Shown piece by piece: positions 50,401 through 63,400 of a stretch of DNA of 64,000 nucleotides. The position numbers and the translations under genes were made by a program. The notes beneath the pieces were generated by a model, which saw only the letters and a program-made list of their open reading frames with translations, searched no databases and had not been told where the DNA came from. The DNA is from Balanoglossus misakiensis (Eukaryota > Hemichordata), in assembly GCA_040954595.2 (NCBI GenBank), contig CM082576.2, forward strand, positions 4,154,001-4,218,000, written 5' to 3'. Numbering within the stretch: the stretch's first letter is position 1; each line of letters opens with the position of its first letter.

Positions 50401-51834
50401 TGAGTATCTCTTCTTGATATGAAGTTGCTCTCCCAGATATTCCCGTAGTATGTCTTTTGGAAAAACTAACAATTACAAACTTGGCAAAAATACAAGTGTT
50501 TACTAGCCTCTACTCATAAATTCTTCTTCCAGTTATTACAAATTGACTTCAACCACAGCAACAGCGATGTCCTTGAACTTGCGAACTTTGCAGCGGGATA
50601 TAACTTAATAGAAGTAGTTGTGTGTCGCGGAGTTTTTTTGGAAAGTTCAGAATTGGAATTCCACGTAAAGTACAATGACCTTTAGGGCTCAGGATGGATG
50701 TAAACAGACATAAATCCTATATTCCCTGCCATTAGTAATGCGAGTTATTAATGCAGAGGCAGAATGAACATAAACTGAAACAGTGCGCTTCTTGTGGTTT
50801 GTCGTTTTTAATGAGGTTCAACACAGTAATTTCATTGCTGTGTGTCTGGGGTGACTCACAAAAATACCATCTAGGTATTCAGATCAGAAAGGCTCAAGTG
50901 GATAGCCCAACCCACTTCATCGAGGATCTATTACCAGTACTCTATTTTGTCAAGTAAACTATTTTTATTATGTAAATTGACAAAAAAGTTTCTAAGTACC
51001 TCGTTCCATGCATTTCTGTTTGAAGATACAAGTGTCACTCTGTACAGTTGCAGTCAGAAAATCTCTGAAATCATTTTAAATATCAATTTAAAATCAACTT
51101 AAAAATATAATCAGATCATAAATTTATATAAAAAATCTACATGAGATGAGATAAATATATACCAGCTGCTAGTCCTTTTCAAAACAAGAGACACATTCAG
51201 ACTGCCAAGTGTCAGAAATGGATAATATTATCAACAGGCACATGTCACTCATCTTATCAAATCAGAAACATGCATGTAATGATAGCATTGGTTAATTAGG
51301 CGAAAATAACAGTGGGTGTTGAACATACAATCCACTAAAAATCAGCTTAACACCAAACCAAACAGCCATTCTCCGAGTCCTGCCTGAGGCCTGATGAAAA
51401 GTCACTCAAAGTCAAACGGATGCAAGTTCCTCCTGGAATGACGCCTTATCTGGTAGCGCCCTCTATAGCATTTTCCAAAAATCATTTTGTTTTACAGCAC
51501 GATTGTCAGTTTTCCAAGCATTTTCTGAAGTATCCATCAATTGACTTAAATTTTCCACGTCTTGACTGTTGAATGTAATCTTATAAAATATTCCAGACCC
51601 TTTTCATGGATCTAAGAATCTGTTCTGCCTTTTTTCACATATGCAAAAAATGTTCTCAGTACATCTCATGTCCAACTCTGATGTGGTTTCCCATTGACAG
51701 GGTCTTTATCAGCCATGGGTGCACATTAAGAGTAATCACTGAATTCCTGGTGACACTTTGTATTCCAAAGTGTTCAAAAGCATCACCAGTCCATTGAAGT
51801 CGAATTCGAGTATTTCACCCATTTGTCCATCGGG
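47473..51834. other. Intergenic region between the receptor gene and COX16; no recognised gene
   Basis: The left end should hold the receptor promoter and 5' UTR, and an E-box CACGTG lies at about 47,630. A run of 17 C (48,450-48,466) with an adjacent CA repeat is present. A GTCACGTGAC palindrome lies near 48,785. A cluster of modest open frames on both strands at 49,850-50,440 is discussed in the findings; none resembles a known protein. The right end should hold the COX16 3' UTR, and an AATAAA on the minus strand near 50,966 is distant. Confidence 0.5.
48450..48466. repeat. Poly-C run (17 C)
   Basis: Seventeen consecutive C followed by A3 and a short CA repeat. Simple sequence. Confidence 0.9.
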
Positions 51835-52850
51835 CTACCACAACCCAAACCAAGACTTTTTCGACTTTTCTGAGTCTTTCATTTGAACTCGCTGTGCGTC
51901 CTGTACTTCTTTGGAGTCTTCCCACGGCCTGGGTCCTCTGATATTCGCCCAGTTATCCAAGTCTTGACTTTGCATTTTCTGTCAAAGAGTAAGATGAAGG
52001 GTCGGAGTCAGTGTTCAGCAACGCTTTTGGAAAATACCAACAAAAGCCAAAGCGAACGTGGACCCAAAGCAATGAAATTGCAATTATGACCACACCCCCT
52101 ACAGCTATCTGACATTTGTAGGTATGTTTCATCAGAAGAGACTACATGTATTGACTTCTATCATTATACCTCATATTCTCCCTCAAGTGTTATTTTTTCA
52201 GACTTTTTTCCTTTCTTCAGTCTTGCTTCAACTTCTGGGTCAATCTAGTGATTAAATCAACAATTAAAATAATAACTTTTAAAACATACAGCACATTTAC
52301 AGTGGTATGGAACCTGCATGATGTGAATGTTAGCAAACAAGAGCTCTCTGTGTGAACTGTATCACAAGATTGAGGGCAGAGGCACAGAGGGAACCATGGC
52401 AATAACTTGTGCCCCGCCCATTCTGGAAGACGTCATGATCTTCCACTAAACTAGAAAAGGAGATCACTGACACTGGATCCTTACCTTCCTTCTGATGTAC
52501 TGTGTTTCATATCGAAGTATTGCAAATTCTTTTAGTGCAAATGAACCGCCAACAATCATAACCTGCAATGCACAAAAGTGGAAGATTTTCCGAGTAAAAT
52601 ATTCAATGCACATGCCCATAGGTCTACACGTACACAGCGAAGATGGATGTTGATTTACACACATCAGCTAAAGAATTTAACACACAAACTGGTCAGACAG
52701 AAATATTTGACAGTAACAACACGAAAACTTTCTCTGATAAAATAACTGACATACCAGCATCGGTAAACCTAACCGGATAAATTTATTGTTTGCGAAAGCG
52801 TCCCTGTACTTTCGTAGACTCCGTAACACGTTTCCACCGGGCGCAGACAT
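51835..52850 (-). CDS. COX16: COX16, cytochrome c oxidase assembly protein; 4 exons, complete
   Basis: Joined exons: 52850-52755, 52562-52485, 52244-52170, 51978-51835, all with phase-0 junctions. The product is 130 residues, against 106 for human COX16 as I recall it. COX16 is an inner-membrane factor that helps insert or metallate the COX1/COX2 subunits of complex IV. Residues 1-25 are a basic matrix-side N-terminus (LRSLRKYRDAFANNKF). The single membrane helix spans about 26-43 (IRLGLPMLVMIVGGSFAL), followed by the family motif LKEFAILRYE. DPEVEARLKKGKKSEKITLE matches the family's charged middle. Exon 4 carries LDNWANIRGPRPWED, the most diagnostic motif. The C-terminus is extended and lysine-rich, ending KKSWFGLW. 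The start is the first ATG after the shared promoter; MRPS5 begins 44 bp away on the other strand. Confidence 0.95.
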
Positions 52851-52894
52851 TTTGGTTTGACCTTACCTACGCAGGCGCAGTTCATTCAACAAAT
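52851..52894. promoter_or_regulatory. Bidirectional COX16/MRPS5 promoter core with NRF1-like site
   Basis: Only 44 bp separate the COX16 ATG (minus, 52,850) from the MRPS5 ATG (plus, 52,895), so both genes must start transcription within or next to this interval. TACGCAGGCGCA at 52,868-52,879 matches the NRF1 consensus YGCGCAYGCGCR at 10 of 12 positions. NRF1 is a known activator of nuclear genes for mitochondrial proteins. No TATA box is seen. The activity itself is inferred. Confidence 0.6.
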
Positions 52895-55800
52895 ATGGCA
52901 GCGCCTGTGAGGATGCTTGCACGCTTCTCGATATCGACAATACTAACCAAAGGTAAAGATCGCGATAGTTTTATCTCGTACATTCCTTGTTATGGTTGCA
53001 TAACATATTTTTCTTGCGTTTGTGTAAGTTTGTTGAATTTCACGTGAAACTGTACATTGGTGAGACGTGACAAGCTACAGGCGATTCACTACACTACTCA
53101 TCACACGTGACAGTTCACTGTTCAGTTGTAAAATTCTAAACGATCCCCAACTTGGCCCAAGTCACCAAGTGCTTGTGTCCCAAGTAAGCATGGCAACTGT
53201 CTGCGTACATCATGCTCCAAGATTTCATTCCATCAATCCACGAAACCAACCAACTTCACACACATTTGGTAGCATATTCATTGGACAGTGAGGGCGTTCT
53301 TTTTTTAATGATGGCTACATGTATATGAACTTTGATATGGTGTGTATTTTTAGTTGACAGAATGCATTTGTACCTTGATGTTTCTCTGCAGATGTACACA
53401 TTTCATCCCTGAGGGCCTGCCATGCCAGTGTCTACAACAGTGTTACCACATGGCGGCACAGTGCCTCGACTGCTCTGCCAACTTATACACAGCAGAGACA
53501 TAGCAGTTTCTTCAATACAAGTGAGTAGATGACCACTTCTTGAAGAAGTTCAACCAATTACTGATGCTAGTTACACTCAATTGGAATTAATCTGTATGGA
53601 CAGTACTGCCAGCAACCTGGTGGATCTGAACAGTTGTACAGTGATATATCATATTGGATTCAAGTGGGTCACTTTGAGCATACAGTATCTGATAATAGGA
53701 CAGTGACAGACTGATGTACATCGGTATCTTGTTTGATCACACAGTGACTGCTGAACAGCTGTGGAGGGGTGTGTTGGCAGAGACAGGAAAAGCCAGCAAG
53801 AAAGGACGAGGTAAAAGGGCAAGGAGAGGCAGACGGAAGAACCTCAACCTGGGACAACAGCTGGGAGAAGGTGAGATCTGCTTCCATGTTTTGTTTTGTC
53901 TACCACCATGCATACTGATACATATACCCTGTCTGGGGGGGAACTGTTCCTGAAGCAAATTAATTAATGAAGTCTGTTGAGAAACTTAAGATGACAAATA
54001 TATAATTATGCTTGTACTCAAACATTACCAGTTGAATACAGATACTATTCTGATGGCTGCATTAAGTACAGGCCAGCAACAGACTTTCCAAACAACTGCT
54101 GATGTATTGTGTTACATTTCAGGAAAGCTGAGTATGGCCTGGCCAGGTTTGAACGTGCCTGTGATCAAAAACAAGGAAGTTAAAACAATTCAGCCCAAAC
54201 CAATCGACCCAGAACGGGAAGCCGAACTGAAGAGGATACGGGAGGAGTGGGATAAGAGAAAGAAAAGATCAGTGCCTATAGAAGAGAGAGGATGGACCTC
54301 CAAGAGTTGGGGTGGACGTAGCTATGGAGCTCCCGACCCGGTGCCTGGATGTAGGTATTAGTAAGGGATAGGTTGGAGGCCTTGTATTTGTATAGTAACT
54401 GTACCCATCAGATAGTGAACACTGAGTGGAAAATATGCAACTGTGTTATTTAAAATTCACAATGCAATGTACTTACTTATGTTGATTTCCCACCATCATA
54501 GTGTATATATTTTGTATCTCATGTCATCCAATGCTTATATTTACAGGTGATTTTGAAGGCTTCAATTCTACAGTTATTCAAGTCAAACGGGTGTTTAACA
54601 TGACTGGCACAGTTGGACGCAAGCGTAGTACATTTGCTGTCGTAGTTGTTGGCAACTATAATGGTGCAATAGGTAAGATCTGTCTCTGTGGAAGTGCAGG
54701 TGTCTGTATTTTAATGCTTTGGCAGATAGGAGTGAAAGGAGAGTGAAATTCACTTTGATATCAGGATTTATTACATGCGTGGATTTTCAAACACAATTGT
54801 TTTATTAGTGTTGACTTCTCATTATGGTCCTACTTAGGTTATGCAGTTGGCAAGTCTGAGGATCTAACCACATCGTTAAGAAAAGCGAAAAACAGTGCTG
54901 CTCACTATCTTCACTACTTTGAGAGATATGATAATCACACAAGTAAGTGACACTGAAAAAAAACATTTGCTAGCAGCCTGGTGATCAAACATGTTGGTGC
55001 CTGGTGGCTCATGCGAGCATGAGAGATCGAATTTCTCTTAAATTCAGAGATTAGTAGTGACATGGTACAGACTCAGAAGAGTTTAACGGCATTTCTTATA
55101 GAAAAAGGAATTCAAATGAAAGGGGATTAAATAAATACCCAAAAGCAGTTGTATTACTTGTATAGAAGAATACATCACAAGGTTTAGAAACTGTCTTCAG
55201 ACCATCATGTTTTATGATGGGAGGAGTGTGAAGAACTTGGACTTAATAATTATACTAATGTTTCCTCTGACAGTTTTACACGATGTGGAATGTGAATTCA
55301 AAGCCACTAGAGTCCGAATGAAGAAGCAAGCTAAAGGTAAAATTAGGATTCAGTGTTTTTCCCTATATTTGCATGTAGCACACATGGAAACTTGTATTTG
55401 CATTGATCTACTGAATGAAATTGAACTCGCGACAAATGACCTTGATTTGACCTTGACCGAGTACAAGGAAAAAATACCAAGGATGTTTTTTGAACTCTCC
55501 AAGTACGTATCAAGTAACAAGATTATGTGTACTCGGGCTTCTCAATGAAAAGCACATGGGTTCCTAAGTTTTGATAAGTGACCCTTGACTACTGAGGGTA
55601 TAAGTGGCTCCGTATGGACCGCTTAGAGTCTTGTATTACAGGAAAGGAGAATATTACTGAAAAATGAACACCGAAGGAGACCACAAAATATCGTAGTAAC
55701 TGTATTGCAAATGCCATAGTTGAATTGCTAAATAATGAGACTTAGTGGTGTGGAACATGTAACGTCATTTCCCTACACTTAGTGGGTTAGATCTTTAATT

Positions 55801-56421
55801 TTAATCTTCGCAACATTTTCCATCATTCGCATTGCTGCATGTAGGTTATGGCTTGAAATGCCACAGGATTATCAAGGAAATCTGTAAGTTAGCAGGCATC
55901 AAGGACATGTATGCAAGGGTTTACGGCTCCACCAATCCACTTAATATATGCCATGCTGTCTTCCAAGGATTATCAAACCAGGTAATGTTTGCTTGTATGT
56001 GTGTTCACATGAATGTGGCGCGAGTGTAAAGAAACCTACCTCAAAATATTTCCTGACTGTCAATTACCTCTCCGGGAAAATATTGTATTGTATGACTATG
56101 GGTTGAGTGCCCTGAGATTTACAGTGTTTAAGTTTTTGTTGTTGCTATCCAATTTATCCATAATCTAATTGACTTGTATGTACTTGCGTGCCTCTCTAGG
56201 AAAACTACCAACAGATTGCAGACAGACATGGGCTTCATCTGGTGGAATTCCGAGAAGAGTGTGATAATTTCCCCAAGGTTGTAGCATCCCCTCAGACTGC
56301 AAGCCGCTCTGACATTGAAGAAAGGGATTGGGATAAGAACATGCCACTAGAGTGGAAAGAACTCAAACCAAAAAGCGCCAGGTCCGCAAGGTTCGAGCGC
56401 TATGGCACGTTGGTTGTGTGA
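52895..56421 (+). CDS. MRPS5: MRPS5, mitochondrial small ribosomal subunit protein uS5m; 9 exons, complete
   Basis: Joined exons: 52895-52952, 53392-53520, 53745-53870, 54123-54350, 54547-54672, 54838-54942, 55274-55336, 55845-55981, 56200-56421. They total 1,194 nt and encode 397 residues (human about 430). Introns 1-7 are all phase 1 and intron 8 is phase 0. Residues 1-65 are a basic, serine-rich presequence for mitochondrial import. [20 protein letters not shown] and the following basic stretch match the animal-specific N-terminal extension of MRPS5. The S5 N-terminal domain covers about 195-255 ([30 protein letters not shown]). The S5 C-terminal domain is in exon 8 ([37 protein letters not shown]). 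uS5 sits near the mRNA entry and decoding region of the small subunit. Exon 9 has the conserved [12 protein letters not shown] and ends TLVV. It shares its promoter with COX16. Confidence 0.96.
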
Positions 56422-56719
56422 GACAGTTCAATGAGGTGGTGTGTAAACTTGAAAAATAGCCGTTAGTCAGATGGAGAGTGAACTGGTAGAGCCTAAATGC
56501 AGCAGCAGACGAAGATGTCTATGAAATATGAAACTAGTTGTGTTGTGTGTTTGCAAACATGTACAGTACATACAGACAGTGCTATGGAAACAGCACTATA
56601 AGACCAGAGAGTGGGACCCACAGACTCCATGCTGGTGATAGACACATGACTGAAGACTTACAGACTTACTTGTTACATGGAAGTGTCAATGTAAATACTG
56701 TTGGCTCAAATTTTGTAAA

Positions 56720-56876
56720 AATAAAAACTACAAATAAACGTGTTTTGAGTTCTCTGAGTCTTGAATTAAATTGTGATATTTTTTATGTTGCATCCTTTTA
56801 ATGATGTCACAAAAAGGTTGCAAATTTTATATCTTCAACAATGTTTACGCTGCAGTTCTCTTGGAACAAAAATAAA
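56720..56876 (+). other. Candidate poly(A) signals of MRPS5
   Basis: Three AATAAA hexamers lie downstream of the MRPS5 stop, at 56,720-56,725, 56,733-56,738 and 56,871-56,876, giving 3' UTRs of about 0.3-0.5 kb. The cleavage site cannot be read directly. Confidence 0.55.
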
Positions 56877-57404
56877 TCTTTTTTTTTAGTCTATGTAAAG
56901 AAAAGGACCTTGATATGTGTTGTTTCCTGTGACAATACATGCAATAATGGAAATGACAGCATTATTATATGGTTTGTTGAGTGACCCTGATTACTGCAAC
57001 AGAAGCAACAACAACAAAACAAGTAGGTTCTACAGTTTTTAGCAAAACAACTATGAATTCAAGGTGAACAAGTTTCGCGCCCAGCACTTCCCCTGCCAAG
57101 ATATTTTGCCATGATGCATACATGATGACACCATATTTCGATTCTATTTCCTAATTTTATTGACACCAGTTTAGTTCCACGTGCAACCACCGATGCAAAT
57201 AAATGTTATTGAAAGTAAGTTGTATGAACACACAACAAGTACACGGACCCAGACGATTAATCATTTCCCAGAGTTCCGTTTACTGACTGCGCAAGTGCAA
57301 TGACACGACAGCCCGGCTGGGTCACCATCAACGAGCGGTGCTTGACGAGTCCAAATATTGGTCCTTCTTGTTTGTCGTATTACTAGCAGAAATCGCCAGT
57401 CGAG
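56877..57404. other. Intergenic region and likely 5' flank of glycogen phosphorylase
   Basis: Between the last MRPS5 poly(A) signal and the phosphorylase start codon. The last 150 bp are richer in CpG than the DNA before them and may contain the 5' UTR. A CACGTG E-box lies near 57,178. No other feature was recognised. Confidence 0.45.
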
Positions 57405-60400
57405 ATGGCCTCGATTCCGCAGACCGATGTCGACAAGCGTAAGCAAATTAGTGTTAGAGGTATCGCGCAGGTGGAGAATGTGGCAACCATAAAAAATACA
57501 TTTAACCGGCACCTTCATTACACTCTCGTCAAAGACAGAAACGTCTCCACACAACGGGACTATTACTTCGCTTTGGCTCACACTGTTCGAGATCAACTTG
57601 TCGGGAGATGGATCCGTACTCAGCAGCATTATTATGAGAAAGACCCTAAGGTAAGTATACTTAAAATTGTTACTCCAAACTCTGCAGACACGGTGTGTCT
57701 GGTGAAGGTCGATAAGAGTGCGGAGGAGTGGCTAATATTGACCAGCAGAAGCCGAGTGCATTGATTAGCTGAGCACCTCGGGTTATGTCAATCAAGGGTC
57801 ATGTCTGGTGTACGTGCACACGTTTTCGAGTATATTCTGATCTGGCAGTCACCTTATTCGGTGTCTGGTGACTGTCAAGCGTAGCATTCCCAGTTGTCGC
57901 TAACCCTTTATTGTGGTGTCCCGTTATATGGATATCCAATGTAATAGATACGTTTGCAATATAACTCCTAAAATATTCGGTTGTTTGACACGATGTGTCA
58001 GAGAGTCGCTCGATATTTGAGCTGATCTTGTAATCAAGATTGGTTTGTAGTTCATACATTACAGGTATGAATTTCCCCGAGAAAAGGAGCTTGACAATGA
58101 CGATTGACTTTGATCTCCATTAAAAACAATAGCTGAACAGTTATTTTCACAATGAAATTATTGTCATGCAAAACGCATTTCACAACAGTTGTAATTAGCA
58201 CTTTCCACATGACCTGTAGTGAAGGCAACCATTGGCTAAACCTGAAGGTGGGGGTCATGCGTACCTGTTTGACCTTGCACAGAGCACGGACAAAATTTGA
58301 CACCTTAAGATTGTTAAATGCTCCTTTATTTTTATACATATATATGTTGATGATTAAAATGGCCACCGTCATTCCTGTCATTTTAAATGAGCAGAGTAGG
58401 GTCAAGTATCATTAGTATAATAGTAAAGTCATGAGTGCTTGACATGAACCATGGGCACTTCATGTAAGTTTTTAGCTGGGTTGAGACATACTAATTTATT
58501 CTGGAGGCCCCTCCGATACAGATACTTGGATTATGTGTGTACATTTGCTCCCTAGCTGAATGACCATTTGCAACCTAGCCTGGATACCACAGACATTGCA
58601 TAAATATTTTCAAATGCTGGTGGTCATTTGTGTGTCTAAACTCTAAACTGTATTGAAAAAACTTAGTAGCAATATGTGTGCTGTGGTTGACCATATCACA
58701 GCAGAATGTCCTACAGGGTTATTAATTCAGCAATAGCATGTTAATGGTCTAGCTAAAATTATCAGCCTTCTGGGAGTTTATCAAAAGTTATGCTGAAATA
58801 AGTAAAAGCAAGACTCAGTACACACCACTCAATATACTTGCCCCAAACTAGTCCAGCTCTCGTCTGACATAACATGTTAACATTGGCTATTTTGAGCCAA
58901 ATTAAATTAAAACCTACAGCTGTGGAGGGCTGATGTAAATAGTCTGAATGAACCCCATTTATGTAAATTTGAAATGAGCACAATTTATAGAGTTATGTCT
59001 CCATCACATACTTGGAAAAATTACCACACATTAACTATAGCTAATGAGCTCCTTATTTTTGTGATAGTTCATCATGTAGACTTAAGCATCTGTTTAAGTT
59101 CCCCAGTGACAGCAATAAGAGTAGGCTGAATTGTCAACCTTCCGTAGCAGAAAAACTTTATTGTCAGCCATAACCTTGTCATTCCTGTGAAATTGACACA
59201 CACTCCACTATGTTTATAAAACAATGCAATATCTCACGCGGTGTGTACACGCATAAGCATGCTGGCATGGAGTCCAGACAGCCAGATAATGCAGTTGACA
59301 TGCTACATAAATAATGTAATTTATCAGTTTGAGTTGTCTGTTGAAAATTCTACATAATGGCGATGATTCCTGTGAATTCAACTCAAGCTAAGGGGACTGT
59401 TTGATGGTCAATTTGATGTGTACGTGTATATATGGTAATTTCTGATGACTGAGTTGTATCCCCATAAATAATTGTGGTCCAGTACCACGGGTACAGTACT
59501 TATCAATTTAGGCTGACTGTGAAGGTCAATCATGTGTTTGCAAGGTGACCTTCCAGTGCATATTGAAGTGTGTCAACTTGAAAAGTACATGTAACTGGGA
59601 AATAGGGGCACCGTTAAAACGAGTGAATTGGGTCAAAGGTTGCAAATAAAGTGGACCGAGGTTGCCAGGAATATGAATGGCCATTGTTGTGATCTGTATG
59701 AGTGGTCTGAAAATGCATGAAAACCCTGCAAATACATCAATGATGATGATCTGTACCCAGTGTGTTCTGCTCGTCAAAACAAGTTGTGCGCTCTCAGAAA
59801 CCTGTATTTGTGATTTGACCGTTCCTTTTGTGCAGTGATAAAAAAGCTGGTACTCTTATTTGTTACTTGAGGATTACCAGCAGCTCGAAATATACCTGCA
59901 GCTTGAAATGGTGGTATGAAAATGGTTTGGTTGTAAAGGTCACAACAACATGCAAGCTCACAATCAGTTGTTTTGATCTTGTGAAGTCTCAATGTTTCAC
60001 ATAAATTGTGAAGACTGACCTACTTATCAGAGAGCAGGTTGCATGACGCCGTCGCTTGGTGAATGGATATCTAGTGTACAGAGAGTGGGTTAAATATTGG
60101 CCTAAATCCCCAGGCACAGAGAGGGTTAGACATCGGCCTAAATCAAATCATGTGCGCTAGTGAGAGAGTTGAACAAATGAGCAGGTTAATGAAATCTGCA
60201 ATGCATCGTGGGATCTCTAAGCATCTGAAGGATGTATCAGAGAAATAAAGGTTTCATTATTTCCCATTTTGTAAAAATTAAATTCTTTTGCCAAACAAGG
60301 AAGGTTGAAATAGTTAGATGTGATTAGAATCTAGAGAATAGCCAAGGCAAAGCTGATATATGTAGTGGTACTGGGGTACCTGGAGGGTTAGTACTGTAGC

Positions 60401-63400
60401 TGGGATTGACAAATAATTGCATCAAGAACTGCCAGGGTTAAAGTTATTTGCATGTTATCTCATCTTCCTGTTTTCTCTTGACGTCACTTGGCGGTATTTT
60501 CACCCTCTGGCTAGACAAAGCTCATCTGGTATTGACAGTAACTGCAAGGCAATGTCTGACATCATTATTTTTATCTATTTCTTTTCCGACAGCGTGTTTA
60601 TTACCTGTCTCTGGAATACTACATGGGACGTACCTTGACAAACACCATGGTCAACTTGGGAATCCAGAGTGAGTGTGACGAAGCCATGTACCAGGTAAAA
60701 AAAAATATTGTAATATTTTTAAGTCTTATCGCTCTCACTTTAATCATTTTCTTGAGCTTTCTCCACAAAGGACACAAATCTCCTGACCCTTGATACAGTC
60801 CTATGACCCCATTAGTTGCACTGAACTCTGACATAAATGAGACTGTCATAAAAGTGATCCCACAGATAGCAGTTATGTGCAATGTTAAAAACTGAGATTA
60901 AAACTGTGATTGGTATTCTACCACTAACTGCATCCATACTGTAAAGATATGTGTAATTAAAGGCCTGTATTTATTGATGTGGGCATTTCTGTTTGTGCAT
61001 GCAACTGTTTATTGGGGGGAAATAATCTGCATCAGTAATTCATTGAGATTGACAAATATGGGAGAAGCAACTGTCGTCATGATTCTATCGATACACAGTG
61101 CCGTACATGTTTTGTAACAGAACCGGTGATTGGTCAGCAAGGGTGATGAATGATTTAAAGACTGGATGTGAAATCCTTGGCTAAAAACAACCTGAATGTA
61201 ATCTGCCAGGGTACTGTATTTGCTTGGGTGGCAACATAAAAACAGAACAATTCATAAATATGTGTCACAAATGGTAATAGGCAATACGATTTGCTTAAAA
61301 ATACCTCTAACCAACCACATAACCTTATGTATGCCTCCAGAAAAAAATTCTAACAAAAATCTGTATTATATCATTTGATTTTTACCAAATTGCACTTTTT
61401 TCCTCATGTGGTTACAATTTTTATATCAATGGTGTTCTGATGAGTGTAGAAATTCAAGTTTGATCACATATTCGTTGTAACACCGCCAAGATTCTGAAAA
61501 TCACATCAGAGAACATGCTGAATATCATTGAAAGCTGATCAAATTGTCTGCTCTAAACTATTTTTCATGCTATTAGAAACAATTGACCTCGACCTACAAA
61601 TGTACAGTCCTGTGCATATTGATGAGTCAATCGTGCATTGCAATCAGGATGAATGATGTAAATCTCGTAGAAACTATGAAGTAATGGCACCATCTGTTAC
61701 TTTGAATCAAAGCCACGATAACTCAGGTCATGGAAAGATTGGTAGAATTTCAAAATGTGACACTGTCATGAAATCAGTGCAGTACACATGCTCTGCTGAA
61801 GGACAAGAAATTATGTCAGGTGTTTTATAGAGTGAATGTTGTATTCATGAAGAACTCCATGTGATAAGCGTGAATGTTGAATAATGGAAAGATAGGATGA
61901 CCTTCAGAAGGTCAGTACTGAATAAGCTTCTTTCATATTAAAGTTATTTCTTGGGATTCTAGCAATGTGTGATACATCAGCAACTTATCATGTCCTATTT
62001 TATGAAAAGCCAATGAGATGAACCAAAGTCTCGTGAAGAAAGGGCTAAAACTGCATGCACGTGTGATTAACAAATTTGAATTTTATTTTTTTGTCTGAAA
62101 TGTATTTCGCAGCTTGGTCTCGACATTGAAGAGTTGGAGGACATCGAAGAGGATGCGGGACTTGGAAATGGAGGCCTGGGAAGACTGGCAGGTCAGTGGA
62201 AAAGTCAGATTTTCCTCGTTCCCAGTAATCATTATCTGATGCCAGTGGAAGTCAGTAATATCAGATGTGCGGATTTGAATATTGAATTTCCAATGATGGA
62301 TGGTTTCTGGTCTCACAGATGGGCTCACTTTCATGCGTGGCAATTGTAGTCGAGAAAAACATTAATTTTAATATTTTATGCCGTTCAGGTAAATCTTCCT
62401 GAAAAAAGAGTTGTAAGCTTGAGATAAAGGTGGTGAATATCTCACCAAATCTACTGTGACTTAAATTATTAAGCAAGCATATCTCACATTCAACATTGAC
62501 ATTACATTGTAAGGATGTGCATTGTATGCGCCCTGGGACAGCATCGAATTTGTCTCTTCCTGTAAGATTGTGTTTTAGAATTGCTAGACGCATCATGTTC
62601 GTTAAACTGTAATTGATGCTTTTGTCCTTGCAGCATGCTTCTTAGATTCCATGGCCAGTCTGGGTCTGGCTGCCTATGGCTACGGCATCCGATATGAGTA
62701 TGGCATCTTCAACCAGAAAATCAAAGAAGGACAACAGGTTAGAAATATGTGTCAGGTTCTGTGCGTCTCATATGATAATAAAGAGCCTCTCTTTTCATAA
62801 CGTCAATGATGACCATGCAAGACGAACTGGGGGCAATTTGAATTTTGTTATCCTAGGCACTGTATTTTAAAAAGGCTGAACAGTTGTTACAATTATAAAT
62901 AAACTGTGTCAGATGTCATTAATTTTGTTAGGATATAACATCATCTGGATGCGTTGTTTGTATTCAGCTTCTTATCTGAACAATTGGCTGAAATTTAAAT
63001 GGAATTTTTCTTTCCACTGGCACACGTTATTTGTGGTCTGTGAATGCCAACATAAATTTATCTTTATCCCTGTCTTGGGACACTATAATTTATATCAGCA
63101 AATGATGTCTGGGAATCCAAGATAAGGCAGTTACTGAGCTGCATGTATAATGTACCAGTGTTATGCATGTTTAAATTTGTATATTTTATACCAGTCCCAG
63201 CATTGGCAGAGATTTTTGAAATTTTTGTACTGGGGGATAAAAGGTCATCTATTGATAACATTTCAGACTGGTTGGGCATGACAGTGTCCCAGACATACAT
63301 TTATAGACACATTGAATTCACTGCATGTATTTTTAAAAAGAATATGCAAAAGTCATGTGAATTATTGTTTTATCAATTATATAAGACACATTTTCATTAC

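Noticed and set aside
57261-57629. 122-codon minus-strand open frame
   Set aside because: Antisense to the first exon of glycogen phosphorylase, which is unambiguous on the plus strand.
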